From JABFSM01 sp052389555 (GTDB lineage Bacteria; Gemmatimonadota; Gemmatimonadetes; Gemmatimonadales; GWC2-71-9), in the NCBI GenBank assembly GCA_052389555.1, contig JBQTHV010000039.1, positions 1 through 18,555 of the forward strand: DNA of 18,555 nucleotides, given 5' to 3'. The first letter of the stretch is position 1. Each line of letters begins with the position of its first letter. The notes under the pieces were generated by a model. The model had not been told where the DNA came from. It did not search any database and was given only the letters and a program-made list of their open reading frames with translations. Shown here in pieces: positions 7,412 through 13,534 of this stretch. The translations under genes were made by a program, and so were the position numbers.

Positions 7412-8423
7412 ACCCGGCCACCCCAAAGGCGCGCCGAAGGAGGGCGCGCTGCGGGAACGACTGGCCCTCGAGAAGCTGGAGTACGGAATCCCCCCGGTCG
7501 CCAACCGGCTGCCCTACATGCTGGGCGGGCTCACTTTCTTCGGCATCATCGTGCTGGTCGTGACCGGGATCCTGATGGATCAGTTCTACAATCCGTCTCC
7601 GGTCGGCGCGCACGACAGCATCGTCTATCTGATCACCCGGGTCCCGCTGGGGCAGTGGATTCGGGCGCTCCACTACTGGAGCGCCACGTTCGTTACGCTG
7701 AGCATTGTGGCCCATCTGGGCTATGTCTTCTGGCGGCGGAGCTACACCAGGCCTCGCGAGGCGACCTGGTGGGCGGGTGTGGCGCTGGCCATCGTGCTCT
7801 TCGGCCTGGTCTTCACGGGCAGCGTCCTCCGCGCCGATCAGGAAGGCAGCGAGGCGCTGGCTCACGCGGTCGCCGGAGCCCAGCTGGTCGGGTGGCTCGG
7901 AGCGATCCTGACCCCGGACTTTACCCGCAGCGTGCCGCTCCTTGCGCGGATGCACAACTTGCACGTGAGCGTGCTGCCGGTGGTGCTGTTCACGCTGATC
8001 GGGCTGCACTTCTGGCTGATCCGCCACCTGGGCATCCACGATCCGGCGCCGAAGACCGTCCCGTTCTCCCAGCACCTGCGGCGGCTCTCGGGATTCGGCT
8101 TGCTGCTCTTCGGATTGTTCGGCCTGGTGGCCGCCCTCGCACCCCCCGGGTTAGGGTTTCCCGGTATCGAGGGGACCGAGGTCACCAAACCCTTCTGGCC
8201 GTTCCTGTGGATTTACACCGTCGAGAACGCCGCCGGGTTATGGGGAATGCTGATTGCGCCGCTGGTGCTGTTCGGCTTCCTGGCGGTGGTACCCTTCCTG
8301 GACCGGGTCCATGACGCCCGGCGTCCCCGGTGGCTCGTCGCCCTGGCGCTGGTTATGCTTGTCTTTTGGCTGGGCGGGATCATCTACGGGTACTTTGCCC
8401 CGCAACAGCAGCACATCATGTGA
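7404..8423 (+). CDS. Cytochrome b6-type membrane subunit
   Basis: 339 residues from the ATG at 7404 (GGAGGA three bases upstream). The first about 210 residues are a cytochrome b N-terminal domain with four haem-ligand histidines, H90 and H104 (RALHYWSATFVTLSIVAHLG), then H187 and H202 (NLHVSVLPVVLFTLIGLHF). Spacings of 14 and 15 match cytochrome b6. Further hydrophobic helices follow (about 228-247, 277-297, 310-330), like a fused subunit IV. The quinol-site PEWY motif is replaced by PFWPFLWIY. No Rieske protein or cytochrome c gene is present here, unlike bc1/b6f operons. Two leucines use the rare TTA codon, both inside GGGTTA words. It probably moves electrons between the quinone pool and the neighbouring exported protein. 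Confidence 0.88.
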   Translation: MAEPGHPKGAPKEGALRERLALEKLEYGIPPVANRLPYMLGGLTFFGIIVLVVTGILMDQFYNPSPVGAHDSIVYLITRVPLGQWIRALHYWSATFVTLSIVAHLGYVFWRRSYTRPREATWWAGVALAIVLFGLVFTGSVLRADQEGSEALAHAVAGAQLVGWLGAILTPDFTRSVPLLARMHNLHVSVLPVVLFTLIGLHFWLIRHLGIHDPAPKTVPFSQHLRRLSGFGLLLFGLFGLVAALAPPGLGFPGIEGTEVTKPFWPFLWIYTVENAAGLWGMLIAPLVLFGFLAVVPFLDRVHDARRPRWLVALALVMLVFWLGGIIYGYFAPQQQHIM

Positions 8424-8434
8424 GGGAAACCACC

Positions 8435-8971
8435 ATGTTCGTCCGATCCGGAATCCTGGTCTTCGCCCTCGGGCTCGTGACCGCACCGGCGGTGGCCCAC
8501 GAGAAAGGCGCCATCCGACTCGATAAGAAGGAAGTCGCCACCGGCAGCAACCTGGGGATTCGGGGAGACCGCATGCCCAAGAACGCCACGGTCACCCTCC
8601 AGTTGCGCGGCACGCTCGAAACCTTCGCCCTCGGCGAGGCGAAGGCCGATTCGGGCGGACGCTTCTCCATCAACATCGGCTTGCCCCCGGAAGCCAGGAC
8701 CGGCTCCTACATGGTGACCGTGGTAGCAGGCGATGGTGACAAGATCGCCGAAGCCCCGCTGGTCATCGTTGCCGCGGCCGTGGCCCCGGGGCACGACATG
8801 GCAGCACATGGTGCGCCGAACGTCGCCGACAGTGCGACCGAGAGTGCTCATGCCACAGCCCAGCTGATGCCGCTCGAGACTTCGACCAGTGGTGCCCAGT
8901 GGGCCGTCATCGGAGCCTTGATCGGTGCCAGCCTGGTCGGCGGAGCGCTGCTCCTCCGAAAACGCGGATGA
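8435..8971 (+). CDS. Secreted, C-terminally anchored Ig-like protein
   Basis: 178 residues. The ATG at 8435 follows GAGGGAAA, which overlaps the cytochrome b stop. The signal peptide ends APAVA before HEKG, so the mature protein would begin with His22. Residues about 22-115 look like one beta-sandwich domain (LDKKEVATGSNLGIRGDRM, VTLQLRGTLETFALGEAKAD, TGSYMVTVVAGDGD). A His/Met-containing linker (PGHDMAAHGAPN) and a C-terminal membrane helix (WAVIGALIGASLVGGALLL) ending in RKRG follow. It recalls CopC-like periplasmic proteins that bind copper with an N-terminal His, but true CopC motifs are not evident. Its place after cytochrome b suggests a periplasmic metal or redox partner. Confidence 0.65.
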   Translation: MFVRSGILVFALGLVTAPAVAHEKGAIRLDKKEVATGSNLGIRGDRMPKNATVTLQLRGTLETFALGEAKADSGGRFSINIGLPPEARTGSYMVTVVAGDGDKIAEAPLVIVAAAVAPGHDMAAHGAPNVADSATESAHATAQLMPLETSTSGAQWAVIGALIGASLVGGALLLRKRG

Positions 8972-9003
8972 GCGCGCGTTTCCATCGAACGACCGTCTCT
9001 GAG

Positions 9004-9024
9004 CAGGAGTCAGGAGTCAGGAAT
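9004..9024 (+). repeat. Three heptamer tandem repeats before a start codon
   Basis: CAGGAGT, CAGGAGT, CAGGAAT run head to tail, ending one base before the ATG at 9026 and supplying its ribosome site. Changes in copy number would alter the leader of the DUF4198 gene. Confidence 0.7.
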
Positions 9025-9025
9025 C

Positions 9026-9850
9026 ATGAAGCCATCTGAACCTCTCGTGAGGTCCCGATCGCTCGGCCTGGCGATCGCTGCCCTGGTTGTACTCCCCGCG
9101 GCAGCGCTGCTAGCGCACGATTTCTGGATCGTTCCCGTCGTCTTCGAAGGGGCCCCAGGCAGTACTGCTGAGATTCTCGGCCAGACCGGGGTTCGCTTCC
9201 CGGTGAGCACCAGCGCCGTCGCTCCCGAGCGGGTGGCCGAGGCCCGGCTCATCAGCAAGGACCAGGACGAGAAGGTGACCGATCTCTCGGTGCGGGAACA
9301 ATCGCTCCTGCTGCGCCACCGCCTTCCAAGGCGGGACAGACGGTTGTTGCAGTCACCCTGGTCCCGGCATCCCGGCGGGTTACGGTCACCAATCTCAAGC
9401 GATACGTGGGACTGGAAGGCGCCCCGAGCTGGCGCAGCGCTACCAGCAGGAGGGGAAGTTCCCCCAGGGAGACAGCGTGACGCAGCGGTCGCAGAAGTTC
9501 GCCAAGGCCGTCATGGAAATCGGTCACCATGGGCCCCGCGCGTTTGATCGAGTCGCCGGTCACCTGCTCGAGGTGGTCCCGGTGACCGATCCGTTCTCGG
9601 TGCGCCGGGACAGCCGTTCGCGGTGAAGGTGCTCTATCGGGGCAACCCGCTCGCGAACTCGCATCTGCGCGCCGGAATGGCAGCCGATTCCGCGGCTGCC
9701 TCGAACGGCGCCGCCGGCGTGGCTCGCTTTCCGGTGAAAGCCGGCCTCTGGAACGTGAGGCTGCTGCACGCGGCTCCAGCGCCCGATACTTCTGGGGAGT
9801 GGGAAGTGTTCTTCGCGACGCTGGTGTTCAACATCGCCACCAGCCACTAG
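9026..9850 (+). pseudogene. DUF4198 (NikM/NikK-like) protein, three frameshifts
   Basis: It starts MKPSEPLVRS with a signal peptide ending AALLA before HDFWIVP, the standard DUF4198 mature N-terminus. The frame is lost near 9326 (expected RLPKAGQTVVAVTLVP continues in the next frame), again near 9425 (GLEGAP, then ELAQRYQQEGKFP) and again near 9600 (VTDPFS, then APGQPFAVKVLYRGNPL). Each is repaired by restoring one base, and the original frame is regained, ending at a TAG at 9848-9850 after VFFATLVFNIATSH. DUF4198 proteins are periplasmic and linked to nickel/cobalt or other metal uptake. Three single-base losses in 280 bases look either like a decaying gene or like sequencing error; homology across all frames is intact, which favours error. 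Confidence 0.75.
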
Positions 9851-9865
9851 CACGGGAGGGACCGC

Positions 9866-10693
9866 ATGCGCATCCGACTTCGCCGCCGCACGCGCCTCGC
9901 GCTGCTGGTCGCCGCCTTCGCGCTTCTCGCGGGGCCGCTCGGCGCGCACGATCTCTTCCTGAAGCTCAGCACCTATTTCCTGCCGCCTAACACGGCGGTG
10001 AACGCCCTGCTCCTCAATGGGACTTTCACGGTGAGCGAGAACTCGGTTTCCCGCGATCGGATCGCCGACGTCTCGCTGGTGGGGCCAGGCGGCCGGACCG
10101 CGCTCGATACGACCGCCCTTTCGCCGATCCGCGACTCCACCCACGTCCGGTTCCGCACCGGGGAGTCCGGCACCTACGTGGCGGGTCTCTCGGTGCGACC
10201 GCGGGAGATCTCCCTGAGCGGCCCGGAGTTCAACGGCTATCTCAAGGAAGAAGGGCTCGAGGACGTGGTAGCGGAACGGACCCGCACGGCCACGCTGGGC
10301 GACAGCGCAACCGAGCGGTATGCCAAGCACGTCAAGGCCGTCTTCCAGGTAGGAGACCGGCGCTCGGAGGAATTCAGTGCCGTGTTAGGGTACCCGGCGG
10401 AGATCGTCCCAGTCGAGAACCCGTACACGCTCACGCGCGGGGAGGTCCTTCAGGTGCGCTGTTTGGTGAACGGCCAGCCCGCCGGCGGCCTGACCGTGCT
10501 GGCCGGAGGACGAACCCGGATGGGCGCCCGAATCCAGCAGGCCCGCGCTACCACGGACGCTAACGGCGTGGCGAGCGTGCGGCTCACGGCCAGCGGCCGG
10601 TGGTACGTGAAGTTCATCAGCATGCGCCGCTCGAGCGAGCCGGGGCTCACCCACGAGTCCCAGTGGGCGACCCTGACCTTCGAGGCACGGTAA
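9866..10693 (+). CDS. DUF4198-family periplasmic protein
   Basis: 275 residues from the ATG at 9866 (GGGAGGG five bases upstream). Arginine-rich n-region, hydrophobic helix, then LGA before HDLFLKLSTYFLPPN, the usual DUF4198 mature start with N-terminal His28. Later blocks fit the family: VSLVGPGGRTALDT, ETSGTY-like GESGTYVAGLSVRPREI, YAKHVKAVFQVG, GYPAEIVPVENPYTLTRGEVLQVRCLVNGQPAGGLTV, and a C-terminal Ig-like segment TTDANGVASVRLTASGRWYVKF. It is a paralogue of the preceding gene and last in the rightward operon. The role is probably periplasmic metal binding; the ligand is unknown. A leucine TTA codon at 10385 sits inside GTGTTAGG. Its end faces the Rrf2 gene five bases away. Confidence 0.82.
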   Translation: MRIRLRRRTRLALLVAAFALLAGPLGAHDLFLKLSTYFLPPNTAVNALLLNGTFTVSENSVSRDRIADVSLVGPGGRTALDTTALSPIRDSTHVRFRTGESGTYVAGLSVRPREISLSGPEFNGYLKEEGLEDVVAERTRTATLGDSATERYAKHVKAVFQVGDRRSEEFSAVLGYPAEIVPVENPYTLTRGEVLQVRCLVNGQPAGGLTVLAGGRTRMGARIQQARATTDANGVASVRLTASGRWYVKFISMRRSSEPGLTHESQWATLTFEAR

Positions 10694-10698
10694 GGGGG

Positions 10699-11102
10699 TC
10701 AGGATCGGGTCAATACGTCGGCAACGGTGAGATCGGCGAAGAAGCTCTTCGCTGTGTCCTGCACCTCGCGCCACCGCCGGTGAGCTCCGCAGGGCGCGTC
10801 GCTCCGGCAGCGCGGCCGCCCCATGATGCACCGTTCCTTGGTCTCGACCACAAACGGCGCCACGATCTCGGCGAGGCGGATCCGACGAGCGGGCGCCCCG
10901 AGGCGGTATCCGCCCTGCGCACCCCTCGCGGGACACAGGACCCCTAACCCGCCCAGCCGATACAGCGTCTTGGAGAGATAGTTGGCGGGTGCCCCCAGCG
11001 CCCGCGCCACCGTGGACACCGGCACCGGCCCGCGCTCTCGTGCTCGGCGATGTAGAGCACGGCGCGCAGCGCGTAGTCGGCAGTTTGGGGCAGCGAGAGC
11101 AC
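10699..11102 (-). pseudogene. Rrf2-family regulator with three Cys, one frameshift
   Basis: The minus strand from a GTG at 11102 gives LSLPQTADYALRAVLYIAEHE, the Rrf2 N-terminus, then loses frame near 11033. The next frame supplies RGPVPVSTVARALGAPANYLSKTLYRLGGLGVL and continues to the stop at 10699. One missing base (expected AGCCGC, seen AGCGC) explains it. The C-terminal half has Cys in ERCIMGRPRCRSDAPCGAH, spaced like the [2Fe-2S]/[4Fe-4S] ligands of IscR/NsrR, so the protein would sense NO, redox state or iron-sulphur status. It directly follows the NirK-like gene, with start and stop overlapping. As written it is disrupted; error in the sequence is the likelier cause. Confidence 0.75.
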
Positions 11103-11103
11103 T

Positions 11104-11795
11104 TCAGTGACCGGCCGCGATCGCTGCCGGCTGGCCGACCTGGATCAGGCCCACCGCACCCAGGCTGGCATCGGCGAAGGCATGAGTGACGCAGGCGTAC
11201 CGACCTTCCCCGCTCAAGCCCTTCTCGAACGTGGTCTCGAACACCGCTCCGCCGCCGGCCGGGATGAGCTGGGTCTGGACGCCACGCAGCGCGTTCGCTG
11301 GATCGCCGTCCGGGTAGACCGCATCGAAGATCGCGCCCACGATGTGGAACGCGCTGCTCCGGTTCGGTCCCGCATTCACCACGAAGAAGCGCACCCGGGC
11401 GCCCTCGTCCACCCGCAGTGGCGCGGCCTGGTACTGCCCAGCTCGCCCGTTGAAGACGACATAACCCGCGCGGTTCTCCAGCATGGCCTGCCAGTCCCCT
11501 TCTTTCACCGTTGAATCACTGGCCGAGGGCTTCGGATAGAACTCGCTCTGGACGATCACGAATTCCTGGTCCGCGCGGCCTGGCCAACCGCCCCGGGGAT
11601 CCGGAATTCCTTGATCGGGGCGCTCGAGACCGCCGCGAGCCGCGCGTCCCACGCTGGAGTTGTCGCGGTCCTGACCATGCCGAAATCGGTCCGGTCGACG
11701 GGCTTCTCCCAGCGCGACGCCGTGGTCACCAGCACTCCGCCGGCCAGGCCAATTCCTGCCAGGCCGACCAGAAGCTTCTTCGTTCCACTCGTCAT
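11104..11795 (-). pseudogene. NirK-like cupredoxin protein, one domain missing and one frameshift
   Basis: The ATG at 11795 (GGAGAAGGA upstream) opens a membrane anchor or signal (KKLLVGLAGIGLAGGVLVTT) and runs to APIKEFRIPGAVGQAA. Near 11573 the frame shifts by one base to ADQEFVIVQSEFYPK, then AGYVVFNGRAGQYQ, VNAGPNRSSAFHIVGAIFDAVYPDG, VQTQLIPAGGGAVFET and YACVTHAFADASLGAVGLIQV. The second part matches the interdomain loop and domain 2 of copper nitrite reductases, including the FHxxG and THxxxxAxxGAxG histidines. The roughly 150-residue domain 1, with the type-1 copper site, is absent: the N-terminal leader joins straight to the interdomain loop. It is either an internally deleted enzyme or a genuine one-domain periplasmic copper protein. 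Confidence 0.7.
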
Positions 11796-11889
11796 TGTCC
11801 TTCTCCTCTGTCCGATCGATGGATGGACATCCACCCCAGTCGTACGGGAGAAGGATAGGGATTGCCCGGCTAAGAAATCGGGAAGGAGC

Positions 11890-11907
11890 TATGAAGCAAT
11901 CTTCATA
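11890..11907. promoter_or_regulatory. Candidate operator upstream of the NirK-like gene
   Basis: TATGAAG, CAAT, CTTCATA is a perfect 7-bp inverted repeat in an AT-richer stretch about 95 bases before the NirK-like start. An ATG-N10-CAT layout is reminiscent of NsrR-type sites, and an Rrf2 gene is downstream in the same unit. The link is inference. Confidence 0.4.
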
Positions 11908-11932
11908 TGGAAGTGAGGATTGAGAAAAACGA

Positions 11933-11954
11933 AGGGGCCCTCGGTCGGGCCCCT
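11933..11954 (-). terminator. Rho-independent terminator after the CCPCC peptide gene
   Basis: On the minus strand AGGGGCCC, loop GACCGA, GGGCCCCT forms an 8-bp GC-rich stem followed by TTCGTTTTTC. It starts 10 bases after the small Cys-rich gene's stop and ends a leftward transcript. The plus strand has no U-run on its side. Confidence 0.8.
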
Positions 11955-11964
11955 CCGGGTTACC

Positions 11965-12045
11965 TCAACCGCAGCACGGGCAGCAGGGAGCTTCCCCGCT
12001 GCCGACCGGTGACCCGGTCACCAGCACCACCAACGGCACTCGCAT
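11965..12045 (-). CDS. 26-residue Cys-rich peptide (CCPCCG C-terminus)
   Basis: A short frame on the minus strand: ATG at 12045, stop TGA at 11965-11967. It has a strong GGGAGG ribosome site five bases upstream. It encodes a hydrophobic start (MRVPLVVLVTG), a short Ser/Gly linker and the ending GEAPCCPCCG, four cysteines in the last six residues. It is bracketed by a MerR-type promoter (12097-12127), a leader hairpin and a perfect terminator, so it is a complete one-gene transcription unit. The four thiolates would suit Hg, Cu, Zn or Cd binding; the hydrophobic start could be a membrane anchor. It lies in a MerP/MerT-like locus. I know no named family. The signals around it make a chance frame unlikely. 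Confidence 0.65.
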   Translation of the reverse strand: MRVPLVVLVTGSPVGSGEAPCCPCCG

Positions 12046-12069
12046 AACAACCTCCCGAGTTGATCTCCT

Positions 12070-12088
12070 CCGGCGCACCGTGCGCCGG
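12070..12088 (-). promoter_or_regulatory. GC-rich hairpin in the leader of the Cys-rich peptide
   Basis: CCGGCGCAC and GTGCGCCGG flank one central base, a perfect 9-bp inverted repeat between the promoter and the ribosome site at 12051-12056. It would form a stable leader stem, possibly for RNA stability or attenuation. Confidence 0.55.
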
Positions 12089-12096
12089 CCTCTCCC

Positions 12097-12127
12097 ATCG
12101 TAGAGCCTAGAGTTCACTCTATGTCAA
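12097..12127 (-). promoter_or_regulatory. MerR-type promoter of the Cys-rich peptide
   Basis: On the minus strand TTGACA and TACGAT are separated by exactly 19 bases, the overlong spacer that MerR-family activators need. The spacer holds the dyad TAGAGT-GA-ACTCTA. The -35 box overlaps the stop of the HMA gene. The local MerR-like regulator (13935-14345) is the likely activator. Confidence 0.65.
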
Positions 12128-12633
12128 GGCCTGGGCGCCCTGACCCGGACGACCGTGACGGTGGTCGGTCCCTTCGCCGGAACGGCCTCGGCCACCGTGC
12201 CCTCGATCACGATGCTCTGCCCGGCCGGAATCTCGGCGAGGCGCGCGACCAGGGCCGGAGCGTCGGCCGGTAACACCAGTCGGTACGGGACGCTCTCGCC
12301 GGGAACGGCCAGACCAACTCCGCCATCGGTCAGGGTCCCTCGAACCTGGACCTCGGCGGCCTTCGGGGTAAAGCCATTGTGCCGTATCGCGTCCTGGACC
12401 TGCCGCAGGGTAGCGCCACGCTCGGCACGAAACCGGATCTCGGCGAGGCCCTTTTCGAGGCTCACCGTTACGCCCTCCACCCCATCGATCTTCTGCACGG
12501 CCACGCGCACGGCGTGGGCGCAGACTGCTCAATCCATGCCGAAGATCGTCTGTTTCACTTCCTGCAATTGCGCTCGGGCCGTTCCGCCCATCAGCACCGT
12601 GAGCATGGCGCCCACCCAAACACCGCGCCGCAT
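12124..12633 (-). CDS. MerP-like HMA protein, candidate selenoprotein (in-frame TGA)
   Basis: 169 codons from the ATG at 12633 (GGAGGG four bases upstream). A signal peptide (GVWVGAMLTVLMGGTARA) leads into QEVKQTIFGMD, then TGA, then AVCAHAVRVAVQKIDGVEGV. HMA domains read GMxCxxC here, so codon 35 TGA replaces the first metal-binding Cys, giving U35-x-x-C38. The frame stays open for 134 codons beyond, through a normal HMA fold and a C-terminal beta domain ending VRVRAPRP. A hairpin with a G in its apical loop starts right after the TGA. Such proteins carry metal ions in the periplasm. Alternatives are a TGC-to-TGA mutation or a base error; the other defects here are deletions, not substitutions. 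Confidence 0.75.
12493..12523 (-). promoter_or_regulatory. Putative bacterial SECIS hairpin
   Basis: Downstream of the TGA at 12531-12529 the mRNA can pair CUGC with GCAG and CCACGC with GCGUGG around the loop CGUGC. The apical loop begins 17 bases after the UGA and has G as its second base. Known bacterial SECIS elements lie in the coding region just after UGA with a small G-containing apical loop. GC-rich coding DNA forms hairpins readily, so this supports but does not prove recoding. Confidence 0.5.
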
Positions 12634-12644
12634 TGATCCCTCCT

Positions 12645-12679
12645 GACTGTAGACTGACGATTGAAGACTGAAGACTCAC
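12645..12679 (+). repeat. Five degenerate heptamers (GACTGAA-like)
   Basis: GACTGTA, GACTGAC, GATTGAA, GACTGAA and GACTCAC run head to tail and fill almost the whole gap between the barrel gene and the HMA gene. They are AT-richer than the surroundings and have no coding role. Confidence 0.7.
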
Positions 12680-12682
12680 AAT

Positions 12683-13534
12683 TCAGAACCAGAACGTGGT
12701 GTTCACGATCACCCGAGCGTTCTCTTTCGGCTGGATGCCGTTGAGCCGGCGATAGACCGGGAAGACCGGCCCTCCGGAAATCCCCCAGGAGCCGAAGAGA
12801 CCGAGCAGGGTCGGGCCCACGAAGATCTGGTGGCCTCCCGTGTTAGGCTGCTCGACGCCGGCGATCACATCGGTGCCGATCCGCTCGCCGAATGCTTCCA
12901 CGAACACGCGCCAGTCGGGATGGGGCAACTCCTTCCGGAACAGAGCCGGCCGATACCCGATCACCGCACTGTACATCACCACATCTCCGGGATGATCGGC
13001 AGTCGTCCCGCTCGGCGTCATGTAGCGGCGGTAGAGCCCGCCGGCCCAGAGATACACGCTGCGGGACGCGTAGCCGGTAACCGCTGCGCCATAGAGGCCC
13101 GGCGCGGTCCGGACGCCGGCGCGCACCGCGTCCGTGGGATAATCGAAGCCCGCGTAGACCGTAGTCTCGAACCGGCTCCCTACCCCGACCCCATCACGAT
13201 GGAACCGCCATCCCAGCAGGAACTCGATGTCGGGACTGGTCGGCATACGCGACGCCCCGTGGGCTGGTCGAGCGCCGAGCGGCGTGTACAACGGCATGGG
13301 GAAGGAGCCCGAGATCTGGAGGTCCTCGGTGATCCCGTAGCTCAGCATCGGGCGGAGCATCACCGTTTGGGTCTCACCCACGAATCGGCTCATCGCGGCG
13401 ACGTCGAGACTCCACCCGCCCTTCCCGAGGGTGGGAGTAGAGAGACCGTAGGCAGGGCCATGTCCCTGAGAGATGGCGAGTGGCGGCATCACCAATCCGA
13501 GCCCGAGCCCCAGGACCGCTCCAAGCAGCCGCAT
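12683..13534 (-). CDS. Outer-membrane beta-barrel protein of the mer-like locus
   Basis: 283 residues from the ATG at 13534, which overlaps the TAA of the preceding gene (TAATG), so translation is coupled; upstream in-frame codons lie within that gene. A signal peptide (MRLLGAVLGLGLGLVMPPLAISQ) is followed by repeated amphipathic strands with Gly/aromatic turns (GGWSLDVAAMSRF, VMLRPMLSYGITEDLQISGSFPMPLY, FETTVYAGFDYP, VYLWAGGLYRRY, VNTTFWF). The terminal Phe is typical of outer-membrane proteins. This type recurs in metal-resistance loci of environmental bacteria as an uncharacterised 'transporter'. With a MerT-like inner-membrane protein and a MerP-like periplasmic protein on either side it would complete a three-layer route; the direction of transport is unknown. 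Confidence 0.72.
   Translation of the reverse strand: MRLLGAVLGLGLGLVMPPLAISQGHGPAYGLSTPTLGKGGWSLDVAAMSRFVGETQTVMLRPMLSYGITEDLQISGSFPMPLYTPLGARPAHGASRMPTSPDIEFLLGWRFHRDGVGVGSRFETTVYAGFDYPTDAVRAGVRTAPGLYGAAVTGYASRSVYLWAGGLYRRYMTPSGTTADHPGDVVMYSAVIGYRPALFRKELPHPDWRVFVEAFGERIGTDVIAGVEQPNTGGHQIFVGPTLLGLFGSWGISGGPVFPVYRRLNGIQPKENARVIVNTTFWF

Noticed and set aside
7212..8075. 287-codon minus-strand frame opposite cytochrome b
   Set aside because: It is Asp/Gln/Arg-rich antisense of hydrophobic helices, a common artefact in GC-rich DNA.
9026..9850. Programmed frameshifting
   Set aside because: Three separate one-base steps without slippery sites or structures fit decay or error better.
11556..11590. 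TGA ending the first frame of the NirK-like gene as another Sec codon
   Set aside because: It lies in a shifted frame after the homology has moved; no Cys is expected there.
11933..11954. Terminator for a plus-strand transcript
   Set aside because: The plus-strand side has no U-run after the stem; the A-run precedes it, so it works leftward.
12645..12679. Heptamer array as a CRISPR array
   Set aside because: Units are 7 bases with no spacers.
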